A DNA stretch of 64,000 nt from CAJFUR01 sp904420575 (GTDB taxonomy: Bacteria; Actinomycetota; Coriobacteriia; Coriobacteriales; Eggerthellaceae): contig OZ221973.1 of NCBI GenBank assembly GCA_965119745.1, forward strand, positions 1,798,001 to 1,862,000, written 5' to 3'. The position numbers and the translations under genes are program-made. Every line of letters starts with the position of its first letter. Positions within the stretch are counted from its first letter, which is position 1. Below are positions 41,887 to 50,694 of the stretch, piece by piece. The notes under the pieces were generated by a model. It was not told the DNA's origin, made no database searches, and saw only the letters and a program-made list of their open reading frames with translations.

Positions 41887-43437
41887 ATGATCATCAAGGC
41901 AGACGAAGTCAGGCTGAACGTCCAGCCGGTGTTCCTGGAAATGGAGCACCTGTACAAGTACGAGGGTCCCTGCCGCGTGGGGCAAGGCGAGGCTCTCGAA
42001 GTCGGCTTCGACGCCATTCGCAACGCCGAATGGCTCAAGGCCTTCCGCCAGAAGCTGGCCGACAACGTGCCCGCCGAGGTGGCGGACGTTCGGGACATCA
42101 TCCGCATCAAGCGCACCGACAACTGGGATCAGGACGAGCAGTGGTGGGAGCAGCTGCAGGCCACGACGGCCGACACCGACTTCTACATCATCCACTCGTT
42201 TCTGGGGCTCGACGACATAGCCGTGGAATTCGGGGAGCGCATCGGAAAGCCGTTCAGCCTGGAACCAGAATACGAGAATCCCTGTTCCACCACGTCGGTG
42301 GCGGCCGCCCTGAACGCGCGCGACCGCGGGTACGAGTTCTACGGATTCCGCACGTGGGGGGAGCTGGTCTGGCGGCTGCGCATCCTGCGTGCGCGCAAGG
42401 TCCTGCAGAACACGCGCATCCTGATGGCTCCCCGCAACGGGGCGGCGCTTTCGTTCAGCGGCGTCGATGGGGCCTTCGACACCGAGGAGCTGACGCACAA
42501 CACGGGGTGCCGCTTCCGCTACATCAGCATCCACGAGCTGCTCGACCAGGCCTCCCCGGCTCTTCCGGGCGGCAACCACACCACGCCTGGCCGCGATACG
42601 TGGGACATCACCGACGAGGACCTGGCGGAGATCGAGGCGGCAGCGGACGATCTCATCTCCCGCGCCGAGGAAGTGGAAGTCGATCGGCGCTACGTCGTCA
42701 ATTCGCTGAAGTTCTTCAAGACGGTGCGCAAGCACATGGACAGGCTCGATTGCTGCGGGTTCACGGCTCCCTGCCCCGACAGCTGCTCCACGCGCCGTTT
42801 GAACGAGGAGCAGTTCACCTTCTGCCTGGCGCATTCGCTGAACATGCGCGACGGCTTGCCGAGCGCGTGCGAATACGACGCCTGCTCGGTGGTCACGCAG
42901 CAGGCGCTCATCGCGGTGTCGGGGCAGCGTTGCTTCATGGGCAACACGATGCCGGTCGTGAAGGAGGCCGATGGCGAGTGGGCGACGTTCGGCCTGGGCG
43001 GCATCGAGGACGAGGACATGCCGCTTCTCGACGAGCACGAGGGGCATCTGTACATGATGGTCCATTCGGTGCCGAACCCGCGCATGAACGACCCGCTGGA
43101 AGACGGCCCGTACTCCCTGCGCCATTTCGCGGAAGAGCAGGGCTTCGGGGCCGTGTACCGGTACGACTTCAACCGGGACAAGGGCAAGGCCATCACGGTG
43201 GCGCGCTTTTCCCCGAATGGCCGCAAGCTGCTGGTGGCGCGCGGGACGATCGTGTGCGGCAACGGCTTTCGCCAGCACAGCTGCAACACGGCCATCGTGT
43301 TCTCGGTGGCAGACCAAGGGGACCTGTTCGAGAAGCAGATGCAGGTTGGCAATCATCTCGCCTGCGTCTATGGGGACTACCTGGAAGAGATGGCGGCATT
43401 GGGCAAGTCGCTGGGCATCGAGGTCATCACGGCCTAG
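41887..43437 (+). CDS. FucI/AraA-fold (sugar-isomerase-like) protein, intact copy
   Basis: A 516-residue protein homologous to the frameshifted gene at 19299-20866. It has the two-domain N-terminal region of the fucose/arabinose isomerase fold and a C-terminal domain with PSACEYDACSVVTQQALIAV (possible metal-ligand Glu), MVHSVPNPRMND and YDFNRDKGKAITVARFSPNG. Such enzymes isomerise aldoses and ketoses through an enediol using Mn2+. Here it sits 50 bases after the transhydroxylase small subunit, so an isomerase or tautomerase acting on a polyphenol-derived enediol is conceivable (inference). AAAGGAAGAGAA precedes the ATG. No published function is known to me. Confidence 0.6.
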   Translation: MIIKADEVRLNVQPVFLEMEHLYKYEGPCRVGQGEALEVGFDAIRNAEWLKAFRQKLADNVPAEVADVRDIIRIKRTDNWDQDEQWWEQLQATTADTDFYIIHSFLGLDDIAVEFGERIGKPFSLEPEYENPCSTTSVAAALNARDRGYEFYGFRTWGELVWRLRILRARKVLQNTRILMAPRNGAALSFSGVDGAFDTEELTHNTGCRFRYISIHELLDQASPALPGGNHTTPGRDTWDITDEDLAEIEAAADDLISRAEEVEVDRRYVVNSLKFFKTVRKHMDRLDCCGFTAPCPDSCSTRRLNEEQFTFCLAHSLNMRDGLPSACEYDACSVVTQQALIAVSGQRCFMGNTMPVVKEADGEWATFGLGGIEDEDMPLLDEHEGHLYMMVHSVPNPRMNDPLEDGPYSLRHFAEEQGFGAVYRYDFNRDKGKAITVARFSPNGRKLLVARGTIVCGNGFRQHSCNTAIVFSVADQGDLFEKQMQVGNHLACVYGDYLEEMAALGKSLGIEVITA

Positions 43438-43462
43438 CGCGCCTGCGAAGCCCGTGCATGGC

Positions 43463-43488
43463 GGGCCCGTCCGCAGAGGGGCGGGCCC
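43463..43488 (+). other. Intercistronic hairpin
   Basis: GGGCCCGTCC pairs with GGGCGGGCCC (one G-U) around a 6-base loop, between the FucI-fold and ACP-like genes. There is no T tract; it may tune expression of the small protein. Confidence 0.5.
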
Positions 43489-43516
43489 ATGCCCGAATCG
43501 CGAGGAAGGAAACGGC

Positions 43517-43915
43517 ATGGGAAACGACGGCGAAGGCGTCAAGGAGCGCATCGTGGCCGCAAACGAGAAGTCGAAGGTCTTTCTGGAAGCGATCAAGGCG
43601 AATCCCGGGCAATTCGAAGCGGTGAGGGAAAACGTTCGCGCTTTCGTCCTGCACCGGTTCTTTCTGGTGGAAGAGGATCCGAAGAGCGAGGACCTTGGCG
43701 AATTGGCTCGATTGAGCCTGAGCAAGCTGTCGCAGGTGAACAAGAGCGGCGTGCTGCAGGACCTTTCGAACAACTGCGCGGGAGTGAGTTCGGAGACGAT
43801 GAAGAAGGCCCTGCTCATCATGACCTTGCAAAAGCAGCTGGGCGTGCGGTTCGATCCGGAGGAAAACGACCGCATCTCCCAGATCGCCCATGCCATCGTG
43901 AGGGAGTTGGGGTAG
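43517..43915 (+). CDS. Acyl-carrier-protein-like small protein (remote), partner of FucI-fold protein
   Basis: A 132-residue homolog of the 18757-19194 protein. The segment CAGVSSETMKKALLIMTLQK, then QLGVRF and ISQIAHAIV, follows the helix II-III pattern of acyl carrier proteins, with a Ser at the phosphopantetheine position but S-S-E in place of D-S-L. About 35 extra residues lie between the first helix and this motif. AGGAAGG lies 8 bases before ATG 43517. Because both copies stay with a FucI-fold gene, the two products probably form a complex. ACP function is unproven. Confidence 0.45.
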   Translation: MGNDGEGVKERIVAANEKSKVFLEAIKANPGQFEAVRENVRAFVLHRFFLVEEDPKSEDLGELARLSLSKLSQVNKSGVLQDLSNNCAGVSSETMKKALLIMTLQKQLGVRFDPEENDRISQIAHAIVRELG

Positions 43916-44037
43916 GGCGCGTCCTCTGGACGCGAGCCGTGGGGCCCAAAGCGTCAGGGGCCTCGGGGCGTGGGCGGTGCGACGATTCGAAGGCGGCCGG
44001 CGGCATCTGGCAGAGGCTGCCGGGGGAAGGAGGCGGC

Positions 44038-44235
44038 ATGTGCGGGTATCTTTGCACGGGATGCGGGCGCTGCAAGGGGGAGCTGAAGGGGGCCAAGCCG
44101 TTCGGCACGTGCCTTTCGTGCGGGTTCGAGAACCCCGCCGGAACCACTCGGTGCGCCCGGTGCGGCGCGCCCCTCGTGCCGCCCCCAGGCGCGGCCCTTC
44201 CGTTCGACGTCAAGCGGACTGCAGACGAGGGATAG
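44038..44235 (+). CDS. Small double zinc-ribbon-like protein
   Basis: A 65-residue protein. N-terminus MCGYLCTGCGRCKGE carries four cysteines, and the ribbon CLSCGFENPAGTTRCARCGA follows. It is closest to the 54427-54633 product (shared GTCLSCG and CGAPL) and more distantly to 6360-6557. GAAGGAGG lies 4 bases before the ATG. It is the last gene of the transhydroxylase group, 122 bases after the ACP-like gene. Confidence 0.7.
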   Translation: MCGYLCTGCGRCKGELKGAKPFGTCLSCGFENPAGTTRCARCGAPLVPPPGAALPFDVKRTADEG

Positions 44236-44423
44236 GGGCGGCGTCCTCGCGCGATGGCCGAGGAAGCGAGAGAGCAGGCGCACAAGGGCGGCCGCTCTCT
44301 CCCGCGCGGCTTTTGCCGGGATAGCGGGATATCGGAAGCGAAGATCGCGGAACTTGTGTGGTTCGGCATGGCTTGGGTCCCGTTTGCGGCATAATGGGCG
44401 TGGTGTCGAAGAGAAGGAGCCCC

Positions 44424-45746
44424 ATGATATCCGAGCGCGTGCTTTCAACCATCATCAAGAACCTGTCCCAGCAGCATCTCGAGCTGGAACCCACTGCCGA
44501 AACGCATTTGCCTGAAGCGGAACCGGGCCGGAAGTACCTGCTCTACATGCACGTGCCGTTCTGCCAGAGGCTGTGCCCGTACTGCAGCTTCAACCGCTAT
44601 CCGTTCCGCCCCGAGATCGCAGCCCCCTACTTCGCCAGCATGCGCAAGGAGATGCTGATGCTGAAGGATTTGGGCTACGACTTCGAGAGCGTGTACGTGG
44701 GCGGGGGCACGCCCACCATCATGATAGACGAGCTGTGCGAGACGATAGATTTGGCGCGCGAGACGTTCTCCATCAAGGAGGTGTCCAGCGAGACGAACCC
44801 GAACCACCTGGCACCCGAGTACCTCCAGAAGATGAAGGGCCGCATTCAACGGCTTTCCGTGGGCGTGCAGAGCTTCGACGACGGCCTGCTCAAGCAGATG
44901 GACCGCTACGACAAGTACGGCAGCGGCGCGGAGATCCTCGAGCGCATAGCCGAGGCCACGCCTTGCTTCGACTCGCTCAACGTGGACATGATCTACAACT
45001 TCCCCTCGCAGACCGAGGACATCCTGTTTTCCGACTTGGAGAAGCTGGCGCTCTGCGGCTGCACCCAGACCACGTTCACGCCCCTGTACGTGTCGTCGGC
45101 CACGGCGCGCAAGATAGCCTCGACGCTGGGGACGGTGGGGCACGACCGGGAGTACCGCTACTACCGCATCATCGAGGGGGTGCTCGCCGGGGGCGAGGAC
45201 CCGCTGTTCGAGAACCGGACCAGTTGGACCTACGCCCGCCGCGACCATGTGGAGCATGCCACCCAGTCGCTGCTCATCGACGAGTATTCGAACGCCCACG
45301 AGGAGTACCCCGCCATCGGCAGCGGGTCGGTCACGCATCTGAACGGCAACATCTACGTGAACACGTTCGGCCTGCGCGAGTACAACGACTGCATAGCACA
45401 GGGCCGCATGTCGGTCATGGGCAAGTGCAAGGTGGGCAAGCGCGACCTCATGCGCTACCGCCTGATGCTGCAGCTGCACAGCCTGCGTTTGGACAAGCGC
45501 GAGTTCCAGCGCGACTTCGGCTGCACCGTGGAGGCCGGCCTGCCTGCGGAGATGGCGTTTCTCCGCCTTGCCGGGGCGTTCGCAACCGACGATGCGGACG
45601 AGGCGACGCTCACGCCCAAGGGCCGCTACCTGGCGACGGTGATGTACCGCCAGTTCCTCAGCGGCATGAGCAATCTGCGCGATCAGGCGAGGAACGCCCT
45701 GCCTGCCCAGGAGCGTGCGCTGCTGTTCGGCGACGGCGAGAAGTGA
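44424..45746 (+). CDS. HemW/HemN-like radical SAM protein
   Basis: A 440-residue radical SAM enzyme. HVPFCQRLCPYCSFNR near residue 45 holds the C-x3-C-x2-C cluster motif, followed by VGGGTPTIM and SVGVQSFDDGLLKQM, all typical of the coproporphyrinogen III oxidase/HemW family. HemW proteins are heme chaperones; true HemN enzymes decarboxylate coproporphyrinogen. Which applies is not clear. AAGGAG lies 4 bases before ATG 44424. Members of this family often neighbour anaerobic redox gene clusters. A terminator follows 13 bases after the stop. Confidence 0.8.
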   Translation: MISERVLSTIIKNLSQQHLELEPTAETHLPEAEPGRKYLLYMHVPFCQRLCPYCSFNRYPFRPEIAAPYFASMRKEMLMLKDLGYDFESVYVGGGTPTIMIDELCETIDLARETFSIKEVSSETNPNHLAPEYLQKMKGRIQRLSVGVQSFDDGLLKQMDRYDKYGSGAEILERIAEATPCFDSLNVDMIYNFPSQTEDILFSDLEKLALCGCTQTTFTPLYVSSATARKIASTLGTVGHDREYRYYRIIEGVLAGGEDPLFENRTSWTYARRDHVEHATQSLLIDEYSNAHEEYPAIGSGSVTHLNGNIYVNTFGLREYNDCIAQGRMSVMGKCKVGKRDLMRYRLMLQLHSLRLDKREFQRDFGCTVEAGLPAEMAFLRLAGAFATDDADEATLTPKGRYLATVMYRQFLSGMSNLRDQARNALPAQERALLFGDGEK

Positions 45747-45759
45747 CGCGCCGCGCCTG

Positions 45760-45786
45760 ACGGCAGCGCCCTGTCCGCGCTGCCGT
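45760..45786 (+). terminator. Terminator of the radical SAM gene
   Basis: ACGGCAGCGC pairs perfectly with GCGCTGCCGT around a 7-base loop, followed by TTTC-type bases. Confidence 0.7.
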
Positions 45787-45799
45787 TTCGCACTTCCGG

Positions 45800-45849
45800 G
45801 CGAATTGGTGATTTCCGGCGAAAAGCGCTCGGGAAATCGCCGAATTCGC
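45800..45849. promoter_or_regulatory. Long imperfect palindrome upstream of truncated LuxR-type gene
   Basis: GCGAATTGGTGATTTCC (45800-45816) faces GGAAATCGCCGAATTCGC (45832-45849); the arms match apart from one inserted base and one change, with 15 bases between. It lies 87-136 bases before the GTG at 45936 and looks like an operator. Confidence 0.55.
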
Positions 45850-45935
45850 CGAAGGAACCGCTCGAAGGCGGCAAACGCCCGTATGCTACACTTGCCTCGT
45901 TTGCATAGGTTAAGTCGAACAGGGGGAGACTTACG

Positions 45936-46553
45936 GTGCAGGGCGAGCAAACGCGCGGATGCGACGTGTCCGCCGATACGGCATACCTCAAGAAAGAACC
46001 TACCGAGCGCCCGCGTCCGCGGGCGTTCACGCTGCGCATCCCCGTGCTGTGCGTGCTGGGCTTCTCGCTCTACCTCGGGTGGATCTTCTGCCTGTTCTGG
46101 AGCCCCTCGCTGTTTCCGGACGGGACGCTCGGCGACCTTTCCATCCATGTGGTGCGCATGGTCATGACCGTCGCCATGTTCGTAGCCTACGTGGCGTTCG
46201 GCTTCTTCGCGCGCTTCTTCGCGTCGCGCAAAGGCGAGACCGTGCTGCGCGGCGTCGCCCTGGCGTTCTGCCCGTGCGGATGCGTGGTCGGCCTGTTCCC
46301 GCAGGGGATCGGCCTCGTCTGGTGCCTGGTGCTCTGGGCCGCCAGCGGCATCGGCAGCTCGGCTTTGCTGCTCGTCTGGTCGAAGAAGATCGTGGAGCTG
46401 AACCGCAAGCAGGTCATATTCACGAGCTCGAGCGCCTTTCTCGCCGGCTCGTTCTTTTTCGTGGCGACGGCGTTCATGCCCCTGAGCATCGCCTTCCTGT
46501 CGATCGCGCTTTTGCCCGTCGCGTCGGTGGCGGTGGAGTGGACGCTGATGTAG
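45936..46553 (+). CDS. Truncated membrane domain of a LuxR-type regulator
   Basis: 205 residues with about 6 hydrophobic segments, alignable with the first half of the membrane domain of the regulator at 36413-37975 (for example LVWSKKIVELNRKQVIFTSS against GSRFRVLSRKQQLYTVCG). The similarity stops near LLPVAS, about base 46525, and the frame ends at once. The second half and the LuxR DNA-binding domain are missing. GTG 45936 has GGGGGAG 7 bases before it and an operator-like palindrome upstream, so it was once, or still is, expressed. It runs tail to tail into a truncated PucR gene. Confidence 0.65.
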   Translation: MQGEQTRGCDVSADTAYLKKEPTERPRPRAFTLRIPVLCVLGFSLYLGWIFCLFWSPSLFPDGTLGDLSIHVVRMVMTVAMFVAYVAFGFFARFFASRKGETVLRGVALAFCPCGCVVGLFPQGIGLVWCLVLWAASGIGSSALLLVWSKKIVELNRKQVIFTSSSAFLAGSFFFVATAFMPLSIAFLSIALLPVASVAVEWTLM

Positions 46554-47371
46554 TGCTCGCCGCCCTCCATCCTCGCAAACGCCGCCGAGAGCCTTTTCAG
46601 GGCTTCGGCGAGCACCAGCGCGGGCGCGCAGTCCTTCTTGCCGACGGGCTGGTAGTTGGGATGCACGGACAGGATGAGCGCGTAGTCGCGCGACACGCTG
46701 ACCACCGAGCGCAGCACCGTGCAGTCGAACGCCTTCATGACGGGGAACGTGGGGGCGAACGAGGCGAAGTCCTGGCCCTCCCGCTCGTCCTCGATGCCGT
46801 CGAACACCATGTTCTGGGGCAGGCATTCGCCCTCCTTGATGAGGTCGGTCTGCTCGCGCGTGAACCGTTCGTGTCGGAACACGCGATGCACGAGCACGCG
46901 GCTGAACGGGTCGGTGATGCACAGGTCGTTGCGGAACACCTTGAGGCTTGCGTTGACCAGATCCGCCAGCTCTCCGCCGCGGTCGATGACCGCCCCCAGC
47001 TCGCGCTCCCATGCGTTGAAGTGCTGGAAGACCCGCTGGACCGCGTTGAACGTGCGGCTCCTGCTTTCCTGCCCGTCGGTCCAGACGACGTCGCAGTTCT
47101 TGGCTTCCAGGCAGAAGGCCGGAGGCGTGCCGATGCACACGCAGGAGAACGTGAGGCCGGGGTTCTGGCTGAGGTAGCGCTTGATCTTGTCCTTCGACTC
47201 CTCCAGATGCCGGCTCGCGGCCACGTAGACGATGTTGTCGTAGTAGCGGTGGTCCCCCACGCCGAACAGGATGGGGTAGTCCGCCTTGGGGGCGTTGCAG
47301 TCCGAATGCAGGCTCGCGCCCGCCACGATGCCGCCCAGTTCGTGCTCGATGGTGTACAGGTTCAGTTTCAC
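46187..47371 (-). pseudogene. PucR-family regulator truncated at its C-terminal half
   Basis: From GTG 47371 (GGGGG 5 bases before, as in the paralog at 22555-24273) about 270 residues resemble the N-terminal half of PucR-type regulators here (VFQHFNAWERELGAVIDRGG; ALKRLSAAFARMEGG). Past about base 46560 the frame runs on to 46187 only as the antisense of the truncated membrane gene. The PucR helix-turn-helix is missing. A -10-like TACAAT is present on the minus strand at about 47412. The frame as a whole encodes 394 residues, but the last third is not homologous to anything I recognise. Confidence 0.6.
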
Positions 47372-47533
47372 GGCAACCCCCGCAAGCCCGCCTTTTCTCT
47401 GCTGTCGGAACCATTGTAGTACAGCCTCGTCCGAAGTTCCCGGTCGTTCGACGCCCGCCTGCGCGACGCTCCTTCGCCCTGCGGGGTCTCTGGCGGGCCG
47501 ATTCGGGTCGCTCCCTTGATTATCAGGGAAAAC

Positions 47534-47560
47534 GCCTTGTGTCGATGGTACCATCAAGGC
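47534..47560 (+). promoter_or_regulatory. MerR-type operator palindrome
   Basis: GATGGTACCATC (47544-47555) is a perfect 12-base palindrome flanked by GCCTTG and CAAGGC, 28 bases before the MerR-family gene. The dyad is typical in size for autoregulation by a MerR protein. Confidence 0.6.
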
Positions 47561-47587
47561 AGTGGCGCCAAGCGTAAGGAGGCGGAA

Positions 47588-48418
47588 GTGCAAACGTCCC
47601 TGCTCATCTCTTCGGGGGAGTTCGCCCGCATGTGCAACGTCAGCCGGGAGCTGCTCATCCACTACGACAAGATCGGCCTGCTCAAACCCAAGGAGGTCAG
47701 GGAGAACGGGTACCGCTACTATTCGCTGCGGCAGCTCTACCTCTTCGACGTCATCAGGTTTTTCTCCGATACGGGCATGTCCATGAAGGAGATCAAGCAG
47801 TATCTGGACAACCGGACGACGCAGCTGTTCTTGGGCTGCGCCCAGGAGAGCATCGAGAAGATGGAGCGCCAGCGCGACGTCCTGGACGCGCGCATCTCCA
47901 TGATGGAGAAGATGCGCTACATCACGCAGCGCGCCCTCACGTTCCCCAAGGACAAGCCCTGCCTGTCCTACTGGGACGAGACGTGGTTCGCCGCCACCGA
48001 CGTGCCCCGCGAACGCACGCAGCAGGCCTACGCTGAGGCGTTCAGTGCCCATACCGACTTCTGTCGGAACACCATCGGCGTGACGGGATTCCCACTGGGG
48101 CGCATCGTGGACATCCCCGACCTGACGCGCCCCGACGACTTCTACTACACGAAGCTCCTCACGTGGATCAGCCCGCCGGAGTCCCTGGCGCCCTGGGGCG
48201 ACCGCGTGATACGCAAGCCGAAGGGCAACTATGCGGTTATTCTCCACCAGGGCGGCACCAGCACGGTCGCGGGCTCCTACGAGAAGCTGCTGCGGTTCGT
48301 GAAGAAGGAAGGGCTCGCCCTGTGCGGGCCGGTGCACGAGTTGGACATGAACTCCTATCTCATGTCGGACTCGGCCGAGGACTACCTGCTGCACATCTCG
48401 GTCCTCGTGGAGGCCTGA
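47588..48418 (+). CDS. MerR-family regulator with GyrI-like effector domain
   Basis: A 276-residue protein. Residues 5-75 are the MerR winged helix (FARMCNVSRELLIHYDKIGL; NGYRYYSLRQL), then a coiled-coil linker, then from about residue 120 a GyrI/BmrR-like ligand-binding domain. Such proteins respond to hydrophobic drugs or metabolites. GTG 47588 has AAGGAGG 5 bases before it. It is divergent from the truncated PucR gene, with a palindrome in the promoter. No transporter lies directly beside it. Confidence 0.85.
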   Translation: MQTSLLISSGEFARMCNVSRELLIHYDKIGLLKPKEVRENGYRYYSLRQLYLFDVIRFFSDTGMSMKEIKQYLDNRTTQLFLGCAQESIEKMERQRDVLDARISMMEKMRYITQRALTFPKDKPCLSYWDETWFAATDVPRERTQQAYAEAFSAHTDFCRNTIGVTGFPLGRIVDIPDLTRPDDFYYTKLLTWISPPESLAPWGDRVIRKPKGNYAVILHQGGTSTVAGSYEKLLRFVKKEGLALCGPVHELDMNSYLMSDSAEDYLLHISVLVEA

Positions 48419-48653
48419 CGCGCGGCTGGTCCGGTGGCCCGCGGCGGGCGGGCCACCGGACCAGCCGGAGGGGGGCTGGCGGCTATGCGGGTGCTGACGG
48501 GCGGGCTCCTGCCTGAAGCGTGGCCTGTCGGGCTGCCAGGTGCCTGACAGGCGGCTGGCAGCAGGCCGCACGCGAAGCGGCCCGCGGTGGGCACCTGCCG
48601 CGCCGCGGGCCTTCGGCCTCGCTTTCGCCTTCCCTGTCCCTTATGCCGGCCCC

Positions 48654-50645
48654 TTATGCGATGAGCCGTTCGTTGTCCCTGATGAGCTCGTCCACCACGG
48701 CAGGTTCCGACAAGGTGGACATGTCGCACAGGTCCTCGGTCTGCCGCGCCGCTATCTTGCGCAGTATGCGCCGCATGATCTTGCCGCTGCGGGTTTTCGG
48801 CAGGGCGCGGGCAAAATGGACCACGTCGGGGGTGGCGATGGGGCCGATGGTCGTCCGCACGCTCTTGACCAGCCGCGCGCGCAGGTCGTCGTCGATGACG
48901 GCGCCTTCCCTGACCGTGACGTAGGCGTAGATGCCTTCGCCCTTCACCGGATGGGGGTAGCCCACCACGGCCGCCTCGGCCACTTCCAGGCACGCGACCA
49001 GCGCGCTTTCGACCTCGGCCGTGCCGATGCGGTGGCCCGACACGTTCATCACGTCATCGATGCGCCCGGTGATCCAGAAGTACCCGTCCTCGTCCCGGTA
49101 GGCGCCGTCGCCGGTGAGGTAGTAGCCGGGGGTGGGGAAGTACACGTCCTTGAACGCCTGGTCGTTGCGGTACACGCCCAGGGCCATGCCGGGCCACGGG
49201 CGGGTCACCACCAGGTTGCCGGCCTCGTTCGTGGCCGCTTCGGCCCCGTTCGCGCCGATCACCTTCGGCAGCACGCCGAAGAACGGCAGGGCGGCCGAAC
49301 CGGGCTTCATGTCCACGGCGCCCGGTATGGTGGTGATCATGACGCCGCCCGACTCGGTCTGCCACCAGGTGTCGGCCACGGGGCAGCGGCCTTGGCCGAT
49401 GGCAGAGTAGTACCACAGCCAGGCCTTCGACGTGATGGGCTCGCCCACCGACCCCAGCATGCGCAGGCTGCCGATGTCATGGCCGTTCACCCACTGCTCG
49501 CCTTCCTTCATCATCGAGCGGATGGCGGTCGGCGCGGTGTAGAGCACGTTCACGCCGAACTTCTCCACCACCTCCCAGTAGCGGTCGGGCTGGGGGTAGG
49601 TGGGCACGCCTTCGAACATGAGCGACGTCGCGCCGTTGGCGAGCGCGCCGTACACCAGATACGAGTGGCCGGTGATCCAGCCGACGTCGGCCGTGCACCA
49701 GAAGACGTCGCTCTCCTTGAGGTCGAACACGTACTTCGACGTGACGGCGGCGTACAGCAGATAGCCCCCGTTGCCGTGCACGATGCCCTTGGGCTTGGCG
49801 GTGCTGCCGCTCGTGTAGAGGATGAACAGCGGGTCCGTGGCCTCCATGCTCTCCGGCTCGCAGACGGACGTTTCGGCGGCCATGCGGTCCTCCCACCACA
49901 GGTCGCGCCCGACGGTCATGTCGGTGCGCTTGTCGATGCGCCGCACGACGATGCATTTCTTGACCTGGGGACACAAGGAAAGCGCTTGGTCGCAGATCTT
50001 CTTGAGGTCGAGGATCTTGCCCGCGCGGTACCCGAAGTTCGACGTGACCACCACGGTCGCGCCCGAGTCGACGATGCGGTCCCTCAGCGCCTCGGCGGAG
50101 AGCCCGCTGAACACGACGCAGTGGATGGCGCCGATGCGTGCGCACGCGAGCATGCAGATGGCCAACTGCGGGATCATGGGCAGGTACAGCACCACGCGGT
50201 CGCCGCGCTTGACGCCCAGGCGCTTGAGCATGTTCGCCGCCTTGCACACCTCGCGGTGCAGGCGCTGGTAGGTGTACACCTCCACCTCTTCGTCGGGCTC
50301 GCCCTGCCAGACGAGCGCAGCCTTGTTGCGGCGCGGGCCCTTCAGGTGGCGGTCGAGGCAGTTGTACGAGGCGTTCAGGCGCCCGCCGCGGAAGTAGCGC
50401 GCATAGGGGCGCTCGCCGCCGAAGTCGTATTCCTCCACCGCGTCCCAAAGCTTGAACCAGTCGAGGTGCTCGGCGGCCATCTGCGCCCAGAAGGCCTCGG
50501 GGTCCTCGATGGAGCGGCGGTACATCTCGTCGTAGTCCTGCCTGCTTCTGATCAGGGCCTTGTAGCTGAATTCGGGCGTCGGCTCGATGGCGCGCTCGTT
50601 TTCGAGCATGTGTCTGATGAAGGCGGCTCGCGTGTTCTTCTTCAT
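48654..50645 (-). CDS. acs: Acetyl-CoA synthetase (AMP-forming)
   Basis: A 663-residue adenylate-forming enzyme, the usual Acs length. Motifs are YTSGSTAKPKGIVHG (the usual Gly after Ser-Thr is Ala here), DTWWQTESGG, and the C-terminal SGKIMRRILRKIA with the lysine that is acetylated in regulated Acs enzymes. It activates acetate to acetyl-CoA with ATP. ATG 50645 has AGAGGAG 6 bases before it. It follows a small unknown gene by 49 bases and is probably in its operon. Confidence 0.92.
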   Translation of the reverse strand: MKKNTRAAFIRHMLENERAIEPTPEFSYKALIRSRQDYDEMYRRSIEDPEAFWAQMAAEHLDWFKLWDAVEEYDFGGERPYARYFRGGRLNASYNCLDRHLKGPRRNKAALVWQGEPDEEVEVYTYQRLHREVCKAANMLKRLGVKRGDRVVLYLPMIPQLAICMLACARIGAIHCVVFSGLSAEALRDRIVDSGATVVVTSNFGYRAGKILDLKKICDQALSLCPQVKKCIVVRRIDKRTDMTVGRDLWWEDRMAAETSVCEPESMEATDPLFILYTSGSTAKPKGIVHGNGGYLLYAAVTSKYVFDLKESDVFWCTADVGWITGHSYLVYGALANGATSLMFEGVPTYPQPDRYWEVVEKFGVNVLYTAPTAIRSMMKEGEQWVNGHDIGSLRMLGSVGEPITSKAWLWYYSAIGQGRCPVADTWWQTESGGVMITTIPGAVDMKPGSAALPFFGVLPKVIGANGAEAATNEAGNLVVTRPWPGMALGVYRNDQAFKDVYFPTPGYYLTGDGAYRDEDGYFWITGRIDDVMNVSGHRIGTAEVESALVACLEVAEAAVVGYPHPVKGEGIYAYVTVREGAVIDDDLRARLVKSVRTTIGPIATPDVVHFARALPKTRSGKIMRRILRKIAARQTEDLCDMSTLSEPAVVDELIRDNERLIA

Positions 50646-50694
50646 GGAGGGCTCCTCTCGCATCTGCGTGCGCGTCATGGGTCGGTGGGCGGGG

